Shown here one piece after another: positions 1 through 5,941 of a stretch of 13,193 bases of DNA (its first letter is position 1; each line of letters opens with the position of its first letter). The translations under genes were made by a program, and so were the position numbers. Source of the DNA: Burkholderiales bacterium (lineage in GTDB: Bacteria > Pseudomonadota > Gammaproteobacteria > Burkholderiales > Burkholderiaceae_C); contig JANXMO010000548.1 of assembly GCA_025354615.1 (NCBI GenBank), forward strand, positions 1-13,193, written 5' to 3'. The notes below the pieces were generated by a model that made no database searches, had not been told where the DNA came from, and saw only the letters and a list, made by a program, of their open reading frames with translations.

Positions 1-112
1 CGCCGCTCATCCTGCAGCTCAGACAATAGTTTAGCTATTTAAGGATAGGTTCTAAGTACCGCCATCAGTGAAACATTGCACTAGCCCCCGCAATCGGCGC
101 AGCCCGCTCCGC
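1..112. other. Non-coding flank downstream of dut
   Basis: No supportable gene is seen here; stop codons are frequent in the frames I read. It is the 3' flank of dut on the minus strand. A weak 5-bp inverted repeat (AATAG/CTATT, about 26-40) is present. It has no following T-run in the dut direction, so I do not call it a terminator. Confidence 0.5.
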
Positions 113-589
113 TCAACCTTGCCCGGTCGAACCAAAACCGCCGGCACCGCGCTGCGAGCCGTTGAACGCGTCCACGCGCCGAAAGGCCGCCTGCACTACC
201 GGCACGATCACCAATTGCGCAATGCGCTCCATCGGCTGCAGGGTGTAGGCCGTTGCACTGCGGTTCCAGCAGCTGACCATCAAAGGGCCCTGGTAATCGG
301 AATCGATCAGACCCACCAGGTTGCCAAGCACCACGCCGTGGCGGTGGCCAAGGCCAGAGCGCGGCAGGATCAACCCCGCCAGCGCGGGGTCGGCGATATG
401 AAGGGACAGGCCAGTCGAGACCAGTGCGGTGGCGCCGGGCGCCAAATGAAGCGGTTCGTCCAGACAGGCGCGCAGGTCCAGCCCGGCGCTGCCCGGCGTT
501 GCATACGCCGGCAAGTCGTCGGCCATGCGCGCGTCGAGGACGCAGAGGTCAATGGTGGTGGAAATGCTGGCAGTGACTGGAAGCGTCAT
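113..589 (-). CDS. dut: Deoxyuridine 5'-triphosphate nucleotidohydrolase (dUTPase)
   Basis: This 158-residue cytosolic enzyme hydrolyses dUTP to dUMP and pyrophosphate. That keeps uracil out of DNA and supplies dUMP for thymidylate synthesis. All five motifs of the homotrimeric dUTPase family are readable: motif 1 [10 protein letters not shown] (residues 32-41), motif 2 PRSGLG (76-81), motif 3 [12 protein letters not shown] (90-101) with the expected catalytic Asp at 96, motif 4 ERIAQL, and the glycine-rich C-terminal motif 5 [10 protein letters not shown] (147-156). The length is normal for the family. The ATG start at 589 overlaps the coaBC stop as ATGA, so the two genes are probably co-transcribed and translationally coupled. 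The same gene order is known in E. coli (dfp-dut). Nothing appears damaged. Confidence 0.97.
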   Translation of the reverse strand: MTLPVTASISTTIDLCVLDARMADDLPAYATPGSAGLDLRACLDEPLHLAPGATALVSTGLSLHIADPALAGLILPRSGLGHRHGVVLGNLVGLIDSDYQGPLMVSCWNRSATAYTLQPMERIAQLVIVPVVQAAFRRVDAFNGSQRGAGGFGSTGQG

Positions 590-1839
590 GCGGTGTGCGG
601 CGCAAGGCGCCGGGCAATGTCTGCAATCAACTGGCGTGCAAGCGTCAGTTTCGGTGCGCGCGGCAGCTCGCGCTGGCCCTCGGCGTCGACCAGCAGCAAC
701 GTGTTGTCATCTTGACCAAAGGTGGCCGAGCCGAGATTGGCAACCATCAGGGCCACATTTTTGCGAACGAGCTTTTCGCGTGCATGGCGCAGCAGGTCCT
801 CGCTTTCCGCCGCGAAGCCGACGCACAACAATCCCGGCCGTTGACCTGCCGCCGCACGCGCTTGCGGCAGCTGCGCCACCGCAGCGAGGATGTCGATGTT
901 TTCAACCAGCGTCAGCACGGCCGGCGCCGCCCCCTCTGCCGTTTTCTTCAATTTATGGGGGGCTACCGTGGCCGGGCGCCAATCGGCCACGGCGGCGGTG
1001 GCAATGAACACATCATGCTGTGGAGCCAGTGGCAGCACGGCATCGTGCATTTGTTGAGCCGTTTCGACGTCGATACGGTGCACGCCGCGCGGTGTTGGCA
1101 ACGCCACCGGCCCGGCAATCAACGTCACGGCGGCGCCTGCTTCCTGCGCTGCACGGGCCACCGCAAAACCCATCTTGCCGCTGGAACGATTGGTCAACCC
1201 ACGCACCGGGTCGATCGGCTCGAACGTCGGCCCGGCCGTAACCAGCACTCGCCGGCCGAGCAGCCGCTTGGGTTGAAACAGGGCCACCAACTCGGCGCAG
1301 AGCACGGCAGGTTCCAGCATGCGGCCGTCGCCCACTTCACCGCACGCCTGTTCGCCGCTGTCAGGGCCAAGCACTTGCACGCCGTCGGCCACCAGTTGGG
1401 CAAGATTGCGCCCGGTTGCCGGGTGGGCCCACATTTCGCGGTTCATTGCCGGGGCCACCAACAGCGGGCAGCGCTCGATGGGACGGGCCAGGCACAGCAA
1501 ACTGAGCACTTCGTCCGCACGCCCCTGGGCCAACCGCGCGATGAAATCCGCACTGGCTGGCGCCACCAACAGCGCATCGGCGTCCCGCGTGAGATGAATA
1601 TGCGCCATGGCGTCCGGCTCGGTGCTGTCCCACGGGCTGGTCCACACGCGGCGGCCACTCAACGCCTGCATCGTGATGGGTGTGATGAACTGCCTTGCTG
1701 CATCGGTCATCACGACCTGTACGCTGGCGCCGGCTTGCACAAGTTCACGCACCAATTGAGCGGCCTTGTAGCAGGCAATACCGCCAGACAGGCCCAGCAC
1801 AATATGCCGACCTTGCAAATCCGCTGCCAGCGTTGTCAT
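586..1839 (-). CDS. coaBC: Bifunctional phosphopantothenoylcysteine decarboxylase / phosphopantothenate-cysteine ligase
   Basis: This 417-residue flavoprotein carries out two consecutive steps of coenzyme A synthesis: CTP-dependent joining of cysteine to 4'-phosphopantothenate (CoaB), then decarboxylation to 4'-phosphopantetheine (CoaC). The N-terminal CoaC half shows SGGIACYK (residues 18-25), the likely catalytic His80, the PAMNREMW signature (130-137, Asn133) and the substrate-clamp Cys166 in [11 protein letters not shown]. The CoaB half begins near residue 195 and shows [34 protein letters not shown] and the late KNVALMVAN segment. Length and domain order are normal. It is the first gene of the leftward coaBC-dut pair and is divergent from the tad genes. 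Upstream of the ATG only a weak purine-rich stretch (GAAGCAAAG) could serve as ribosome binding site. Confidence 0.97.
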   Translation of the reverse strand: MTTLAADLQGRHIVLGLSGGIACYKAAQLVRELVQAGASVQVVMTDAARQFITPITMQALSGRRVWTSPWDSTEPDAMAHIHLTRDADALLVAPASADFIARLAQGRADEVLSLLCLARPIERCPLLVAPAMNREMWAHPATGRNLAQLVADGVQVLGPDSGEQACGEVGDGRMLEPAVLCAELVALFQPKRLLGRRVLVTAGPTFEPIDPVRGLTNRSSGKMGFAVARAAQEAGAAVTLIAGPVALPTPRGVHRIDVETAQQMHDAVLPLAPQHDVFIATAAVADWRPATVAPHKLKKTAEGAAPAVLTLVENIDILAAVAQLPQARAAAGQRPGLLCVGFAAESEDLLRHAREKLVRKNVALMVANLGSATFGQDDNTLLLVDAEGQRELPRAPKLTLARQLIADIARRLAPHTA

Positions 1840-1910
1840 GTCTTTGCTTCGCGGTACGGCGACTTTTTGGATTGAACAGCAACCAAAATGAATTTTTTCC
1901 TTTTGACTGC

Positions 1911-1938
1911 AATGTATGTTGCAAATTAATACTTACAA
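1911..1938 (-). promoter_or_regulatory. Candidate sigma-70 promoter for coaBC-dut
   Basis: Read on the minus strand, TTGTAA (1938-1933) is followed after 16 bp by TACATT (1916-1911). Each hexamer matches four of six consensus bases. It lies about 70 bp upstream of the coaBC ATG in an AT-rich stretch. Placement is sensible but the match is modest. Confidence 0.3.
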
Positions 1939-2044
1939 ACAAAAATTATCAAAAAATTATTAGAAATCTGAATTCACGGGAATCAGGCATCAACCTCCGG
2001 CAATGCACTTTGCCAAAACAACAGCCCTCCGATGCGGAGCAAAG

Positions 2045-2060
2045 CGTGAACTTGTTCACG
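2045..2060. promoter_or_regulatory. 16-bp palindrome with CRP-like half sites
   Basis: CGTGAAC-TT-GTTCACG is a perfect 7-bp inverted repeat with a 2-bp centre. It contains GTGA-N6-TCAC, the core spacing of the CRP/Vfr operator (TGTGA-N6-TCACA), although the outer bases are C and G rather than T and A. It lies 110 bp upstream of the flp start and is a plausible regulator-binding site. The cognate regulator is inferred from the motif alone. Confidence 0.45.
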
Positions 2061-2068
2061 AACGGCCA

Positions 2069-2087
2069 CCCCCTTGTTCGAAGGGGG
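2069..2087. promoter_or_regulatory. GC-rich hairpin upstream of flp
   Basis: CCCCCTT (2069-2075) and AAGGGGG (2081-2087) form a perfect 7-bp stem with a 5-nt GTTCG loop. It starts 8 bp after the CRP-like palindrome. There is no T-run after it on the plus strand or on the minus strand, so it is not an ordinary intrinsic terminator. It may be an operator, a leader-RNA structure or a spacer between the divergent units. Confidence 0.4.
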
Positions 2088-2160
2088 CGCGCAAGTCATT
2101 TTAAGCCCCCATGCTACGCTGTTCATTCCATCTTGATGGAACCCTTTCACTCCAACCTTC

Positions 2161-2165
2161 AAGGA
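2161..2165 (+). promoter_or_regulatory. Ribosome binding site of flp
   Basis: AAGGA lies 5 nt before the ATG at 2171. It decides the start in favour of MLNKF... over an in-frame ATG 60 bases upstream at 2111. The upstream choice would put 20 unrelated residues before a normal short prepilin leader. Confidence 0.75.
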
Positions 2166-2170
2166 TAAAA

Positions 2171-2458
2171 ATGTTGAATAAATTTCACACGACAAGCAAA
2201 ACCCGCCAACTTGGTCAAGGCATGACTGAATACATCATTATCGTGGCGCTGATTGCCATTGCAGCGATTGCAACCTACACCTATTTCGGCTCCGCCATCC
2301 GCAATCAAACTGCCGGTATTGCGCAAGAAATTTCAGGTCAACAATCCACTGCTGCTATCACAGACGCACAAGCTGCAGCCAACAGTGCACGGACAGAGGC
2401 CAAGAATACCAAAGGACTTGCAACCTACAACAACGCCAATGCCAATGCCGGCAATTAA
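2171..2458 (+). CDS. flp: Flp-type (type IVc) major pilin prepilin
   Basis: This is a 95-residue prepilin, the likely structural subunit of the Tad pilus fibre. The short basic leader ends LGQGMTEY. Prepilin peptidase is expected to cut after Gly15, leaving an 80-residue mature protein with Glu at +5 and Tyr at +6, the Flp hallmark. A hydrophobic helix follows at once (IIIVALIAIAAIATYTYFG), ending in the YFG typical of Flp pilins. The remaining roughly 45 residues are Ala/Asn/Thr rich (for example NANANAGN), longer and more polar than in minimal Flp pilins, and probably form the exposed fibre surface. It is the first gene of the operon, with a good AAGGA ribosome binding site and a hairpin just after its stop. 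That layout fits an abundantly expressed pilin. Confidence 0.9.
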   Translation: MLNKFHTTSKTRQLGQGMTEYIIIVALIAIAAIATYTYFGSAIRNQTAGIAQEISGQQSTAAITDAQAAANSARTEAKNTKGLATYNNANANAGN

Positions 2459-2462
2459 CAAA

Positions 2463-2485
2463 TAAATACTGCGCACCAGTATTTA
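2463..2485 (+). terminator. Hairpin just after flp (partial terminator or mRNA stabiliser)
   Basis: TAAATACTG (2463-2471) and CAGTATTTA (2477-2485) form a perfect 9-bp stem with a 5-nt loop (CGCAC), beginning 4 nt after the flp stop. The stem is AT-rich and no proper T-run follows. It could attenuate transcription or protect the flp mRNA 3' end, making pilin more abundant than the downstream products. A strong terminator is unlikely. Confidence 0.5.
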
Positions 2486-2501
2486 GATTGAATTTAAGTA
2501 T

Positions 2502-2569
2502 CCCCACTTACAAATATAAATAAAATTCCGAACGCTTGTCAGAATGAAAGCTCATAAGAGTAAGTGGGG
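2502..2569 (+). promoter_or_regulatory. Long-range inverted repeat covering the RBS of the TadG-related gene
   Basis: CCCCACTTAC (2502-2511) is perfectly complementary to GTAAGTGGGG (2560-2569), with 48 nt between the arms. The right arm ends 3 nt before the ATG at 2573 and contains the only G-rich stretch (GTGGGG) that could act as Shine-Dalgarno sequence. It also contains an in-frame GTG at 2564. If the arms pair in the mRNA, initiation of the second gene would be masked. The repeat is seen directly; the regulatory role is inferred. Confidence 0.5.
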
Positions 2570-2572
2570 CAT

Positions 2573-4042
2573 ATGAATCACGTTATTAAACGTAAGGCCT
2601 TTATTTCAATAAAGTCAAGGCAACAACAACATTCTTCTTATGCTCTACAACGTGGGCAAGTGCTTGTTTTTGGCCTTTTCTTGATGATCATAGGGGCGGC
2701 AATCCTGTTTTTTGTTTTCAATACAGGACAACTGGTCAAAAACAAAACGAAACTGGTCAATACAGCGGACGCTGCAGCTTATAGCGCAGGCTTGATCACG
2801 GCGAGAACCATGAATGCGGCCTCGTACGTGAACCGCGCCATGGTGGCGAATTCAATTGCGATTGCGCAAATCGTCAGCCTTCAATCGTGGGTTGATTTCG
2901 TCAGCGCACAAGGTAACTATATTACCCAACCGAATAACGATATTTTGACAAAAACAACTCCAGGGATTGTTGACGCAACAGCCTTGAATACCGTCAAATA
3001 TGCTGATTATAACAATGCGTTTGCAAGCGCAACCATTGCAAATTATGAGCAATTCTATTCAAAATACAAAGATTCAAAGTTCTTTGAAAACAACGCAGTC
3101 ATCTCAGATCAAAAAATCCATTTTGCGCTGAAAAACATACAGCTTTCTTATTTTCTCATGTTGCGGTTGGCGCGGGAGGAAATCATCCGCGACGTCATCA
3201 AGGCGAACTACGAAAACACCTCAACGGTCGGTTTTGAAATAAATCCATTGATCGATGGATTGGGGCCTGCTTTTGACGAAGAAGGTTTTCAAAATGGCTT
3301 GGGATATTTTGTGCAAACCTTCAATGATACAAATCGCGGCCGATTGCTTGACGTTATCGACGCAGCACAGAAAATTGACGGATTTACTAATCACTCGGCC
3401 CAATGGGCGCAAACCGCCGCCATTCCAGGCACATGCCCCGGGAAATTCGATTTCATCGAGCGCCGTCGGGGAACCGCCCACCGGATAGAAAGTGAATTAC
3501 AACCCGGCTTCATATCGGTTCCCAGCGATCAAATTGGATATGCACGCTGGACGGCATCGGATGAACTGGTTGAAAACTATTATGACCCAGCATCAGGATG
3601 CACGTTGCAGCAGCGTGTGCTGGCTCAAGGCAATACCAGTTGGGGCAATGATCCAGGACAATTCGCCGGACTTCCACCATTTTTCGACCTTAGCCAGGAC
3701 CGCCAGCGAGAGACAGATCCGCGTCTTAAATTTGGCATTCGGCTTTTTTTGGATAAAACGCAGCTGTCCGTTTCAGGCGGCACTTCGCAAATTCAAAATA
3801 GTTCACCTGACAGCTATTTCGGGCTGAATCGTTATGCTGTTTCTACGCCAGGAAAAGACAATTCAATGGAAGCAGTCGGTGTCAGTCAAGTGTATTTTCA
3901 AAGAGGTTCACTGAATTCAAGTTACGGCGCAGGCTTGGGTACTCCAACGGAATCAGCAAGCTTGTTCAGCCCTTATTGGCATGCTCGTATGGCAGATACC
4001 ACTGAAGCGGTATTGATTTCGCGGGAAAGACAGGGCCCATGA
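2573..4042 (+). CDS. TadG-related pilus assembly protein (TadE/G-like N-terminus)
   Basis: This 489-residue protein has a basic N-terminus, then RGQVLVFG (from Arg27) and a single membrane helix (about 30-50). The segment GQLVKNKTKLVNTADAAAYSAG (51-73, with ADAAAYS at 65-71) follows. This arrangement is typical of TadG-related proteins of Tad loci, which are thought to act at the inner membrane or periplasm as minor pilus-assembly components. Position +5 after Gly28 is Phe rather than Glu, so prepilin-peptidase cleavage is doubtful and the helix may stay as an anchor. The roughly 430-residue extracytoplasmic part has exactly two cysteines (288 and 343), which could form a disulfide. I chose the ATG at 2573; a GTG three codons upstream (2564) is the alternative. 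The stop overlaps the next start as ATGA. AT-rich codon use differs from the cpaF end of the operon. Confidence 0.75.
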   Translation: MNHVIKRKAFISIKSRQQQHSSYALQRGQVLVFGLFLMIIGAAILFFVFNTGQLVKNKTKLVNTADAAAYSAGLITARTMNAASYVNRAMVANSIAIAQIVSLQSWVDFVSAQGNYITQPNNDILTKTTPGIVDATALNTVKYADYNNAFASATIANYEQFYSKYKDSKFFENNAVISDQKIHFALKNIQLSYFLMLRLAREEIIRDVIKANYENTSTVGFEINPLIDGLGPAFDEEGFQNGLGYFVQTFNDTNRGRLLDVIDAAQKIDGFTNHSAQWAQTAAIPGTCPGKFDFIERRRGTAHRIESELQPGFISVPSDQIGYARWTASDELVENYYDPASGCTLQQRVLAQGNTSWGNDPGQFAGLPPFFDLSQDRQRETDPRLKFGIRLFLDKTQLSVSGGTSQIQNSSPDSYFGLNRYAVSTPGKDNSMEAVGVSQVYFQRGSLNSSYGAGLGTPTESASLFSPYWHARMADTTEAVLISRERQGP

Positions 4043-4899
4043 AAATGGACCCACGTCCTGAAAAAGTGGCTTTGAATGCACCCACGGTCAGACAGCGCGG
4101 GCAAGCACTGTCGGAATTTATTTTGCTTGTTGTTGGCGTCGGAATTCCGCTGCTGTTGTTGATACCACTGATTGCCAAATACCAGGATATTCAACATGCC
4201 ACACAAATGGCAAGTCGTTACCTGGCATTTGAAGCCACCACTCAAAGCAATGATGAAGCACAATGGAAACTGCCCCAACAGCTGGCGAACGAAGTTCGTT
4301 CCCGGTTTTTCGGCAATCCCGCTGAGAACATACGAAGTGATGTTATATCCAGCTCAGCAAGCTCAGAACCTTTTTGGACAAACCCACTAGGGAGCGGCAT
4401 GATTGCGTCCCCCGAGGTCGACGTCACAGTGTCCACGAACAAAGCAGGTACAGGTTCGGGTGTGGCGGACGGGTTTGATGCAGCCAGTGATAAAAACCCT
4501 TTTTACGGTGGCAGTCCAGATATTCCAACCATTATGGATTACACCGGACTACCTGCCCGTGGCATCTACACTGCCAATATCAAAGTCAGGTTGGCCAACA
4601 TGCCGTTCTCACTCGGCTTCGGCGGGCCGGTTTACGCCCCGTTTGACAATATAGGAATTTTCATTACAGCGCAAACGGGTACTTTGACGGCATCATGGGC
4701 TGCGTCTGGGCCGCAGGAAGTCGTGCGTCGTTTGAGCAACCCGGATTTGATTCCCAGCTTGCAACTTCAAGCTGATTTCGCACCGGGTAGCGCCAATGCT
4801 GATATTATTTCGGCTGTTGAGTTGGAAAATATTCCACCTCCGAAAATAGGGCAACTTGCACCTTTCATTGATATCGTTCCGCGTGACAGATTGCATTGA
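4039..4899 (+). CDS. TadE-like pseudopilin
   Basis: This 286-residue protein has a 21-residue leader ending QRG, followed by QALSEF. Cleavage after Gly21 would leave Glu at +5 and Phe at +6, the TadE/TadF pseudopilin pattern. A hydrophobic helix follows (ILLVVGVGIPLLLLIPLIA), then KYQDIQHATQMASRYLAFEAT. This resembles the post-helix region of TadE proteins, in which an amphipathic helix continues from the membrane segment. The rest is an extracytoplasmic domain without cysteine, larger than in many TadE proteins. Such proteins are processed by the Tad prepilin peptidase and needed for pilus biogenesis, possibly as minor or initiating subunits. It is coupled to the preceding gene by ATGA. The next gene starts 16 nt after its stop. 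Confidence 0.8.
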   Translation: MKMDPRPEKVALNAPTVRQRGQALSEFILLVVGVGIPLLLLIPLIAKYQDIQHATQMASRYLAFEATTQSNDEAQWKLPQQLANEVRSRFFGNPAENIRSDVISSSASSEPFWTNPLGSGMIASPEVDVTVSTNKAGTGSGVADGFDAASDKNPFYGGSPDIPTIMDYTGLPARGIYTANIKVRLANMPFSLGFGGPVYAPFDNIGIFITAQTGTLTASWAASGPQEVVRRLSNPDLIPSLQLQADFAPGSANADIISAVELENIPPPKIGQLAPFIDIVPRDRLH

Positions 4900-4915
4900 T
4901 CCGATCGTCTGCATA

Positions 4916-5695
4916 ATGGAATCGATTTTTTTTTCACGTTATTTTACAGAAAATAAAATACTCAGCACAGTTGCTGTTAAAAATAAAATTTGTTTTTTTC
5001 TAAAACGATTTTTAATCGCTTTCTGCATTGGTTTTCAAACAAGCCAATGCCATGCCGCCATGCCGGTGGTAAATTTACCGCCTCATGCCATATTTCATGA
5101 ACTGGGACAACCTGTTGTCGTCAATGGTCTGCAGATTCAAGCCAGTGGTTTCAGCAGTTTAGAAAAACCCGAAAAAGTTACCGAATGGTTTAGGTCGCAA
5201 CTCGGCACACCTTTGAGCCAGAGGGCGCTGGGTCGGCGTATGGTGCTTGGCCGCTTGATTAATGGTTATTATGTAACAGTTCAAATTGAAGCGACGGCAC
5301 CTGGAACGAAGGGATTGATTGGTATTTCCAATCTTGAAAGTGCGGCTCGGGAACGGCCGCAATATGAAAACTACCGGCGTGAATTTAGCGACCGTTTACC
5401 GAAAGACTCGCGCATCATCAACCATATTTCATCGAATGATTCAGGCCGATCGGCTAGCCAGTGGTTGTATACAAATAGCTACGGCGTTCAAGCCAATGAA
5501 ATCCATATTGTTGAAATGTTCAAGCGTGAAGGGTTGGCGATGCAATATCGAAACGTCATCGATGAAAAAGGCGGGAGCGTGATCCTTCAATTTGGCAGCA
5601 AAGGACGTGAAGTTTCTGCATCCATACTGCCAGCCGCCGACAAAGCAACCTCTGTCTACATTATTTCAACGTTATTCGACAATAAAAAACCATGA
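4916..5695 (+). CDS. Unrecognised exported protein in the tad operon
   Basis: I do not recognise the family of this 259-residue protein. With the ATG at 4916 it has a long N-region, the basic stretch FLKRF (28-32), a short hydrophobic core (LIAFCIGF) and a CHA|AM-like signal peptidase I site near residue 47. A periplasmic location is therefore likely. The mature part is mixed alpha/beta in look. It has two segments of similar plan: VTEWFRSQLG with VTVQIEA after it, and IHIVEMFKREGL with VILQFGS after it. These might be two related subdomains. TTG (4856, 4868) or GTG (4883) starts would lengthen an already long signal sequence, so I prefer the ATG despite its poor ribosome binding site. A run of nine T lies at codons 4-7. 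Its stop overlaps the start of the mini-prepilin gene, and its position between pseudopilin genes suggests a role in pilus assembly. Confidence 0.6.
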   Translation: MESIFFSRYFTENKILSTVAVKNKICFFLKRFLIAFCIGFQTSQCHAAMPVVNLPPHAIFHELGQPVVVNGLQIQASGFSSLEKPEKVTEWFRSQLGTPLSQRALGRRMVLGRLINGYYVTVQIEATAPGTKGLIGISNLESAARERPQYENYRREFSDRLPKDSRIINHISSNDSGRSASQWLYTNSYGVQANEIHIVEMFKREGLAMQYRNVIDEKGGSVILQFGSKGREVSASILPAADKATSVYIISTLFDNKKP

Positions 5696-5901
5696 GTTCA
5701 GCGCTAGAACCCAATGGTTTTGCCCGGTCTTATATGCCCTATTGGCAATATGGTCAAGGCATGACCGAATATCTCGTTTTATTGGCTTTCTTTTCATTGG
5801 CACTTTTAAGCCTCAATAACCAAATTTCCTGGCACAACATCGTTGACGCGCTGGTTCTTGCTTATCGCCGTCTGAGTTTTGCCCTTTCTGTTGCAACTTG
5901 A
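5692..5901 (+). CDS. Mini class III prepilin-like protein (Flp paralogue candidate)
   Basis: This tiny protein of 69 residues carries YGQGMTEY. Cleavage after Gly21 would leave a mature peptide of 48 residues with Glu at +5 and Tyr at +6, as in Flp. A hydrophobic helix follows (LVLLAFFSLALLSL) and then only about 27 residues. The coding bases around the cleavage site (5751-5771) match those of flp (2212-2232) at 20 of 21 positions, the single difference being a synonymous third base. It overlaps the preceding gene by ATGA and the 5' extension of cpaB lies within or just after it. The class III signal, the coupling and the flp-like DNA make it a real gene despite its size. It may be a minor pilin, a tip or initiating subunit, or a decaying flp copy. 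No usual Tad component of this shape is known to me. Confidence 0.7.
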   Translation: MSSALEPNGFARSYMPYWQYGQGMTEYLVLLAFFSLALLSLNNQISWHNIVDALVLAYRRLSFALSVAT

Positions 5902-5941
5902 GCAGTTTTTAAACGCTCCGCTTTTTTACCTTTTGATTGCT

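Larger units (their letters stand above)
1840..2170. promoter_or_regulatory. Divergent intergenic region between coaBC and the tad operon
   Basis: This 331-bp stretch has no supportable gene. It splits into an AT-rich half (about 1865-1990) and a half crowded with inverted repeats (1999-2087). The repeats are GGCAA/TTGCC (1999-2014), CTCCG/CGGAG (2027-2039), a 16-bp palindrome (2045-2060) and CCCCCTT/AAGGGGG (2069-2087). It must hold the promoter for coaBC on the minus strand and probably the main promoter for the tad genes on the plus strand. No plus-strand sigma-70 promoter is convincing. The best candidate is TTGACT (1903-1908) with TAATAC 18 bp later, which matches the -10 consensus poorly. 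No correctly spaced sigma-54 site was found. Confidence 0.55.

Noticed and set aside
1..60. Possible insertion-sequence end at the left edge
   Set aside because: The AT-rich stretch with a small inverted repeat looked suggestive, but no transposase frame, terminal repeat partner or target duplication can be seen in the window.
68..1875. Long plus-strand open frames opposite dut and coaBC (for example 595-1875)
   Set aside because: The minus-strand frames encode complete, motif-perfect dUTPase and CoaBC. The plus-strand translations are rich in Arg, His and Gln with no family features, as expected from antisense of GC-rich genes.
1997..2016. Possible sigma-54 promoter (GG...GC) upstream of flp
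   Set aside because: The spacing between the GG and GC elements is 11 rather than 10 on both strands, and the rest of the motif is poor.
2027..2087. Intrinsic terminator between coaBC and flp
   Set aside because: The hairpins have no T-run on either strand, and no gene ends here, since both flanking genes start from this region.
2111..2170. Upstream ATG extending the Flp pilin by 20 residues
   Set aside because: The extension resembles no prepilin leader, whereas the ATG at 2171 has AAGGA at ideal spacing and gives a normal 15-residue leader.
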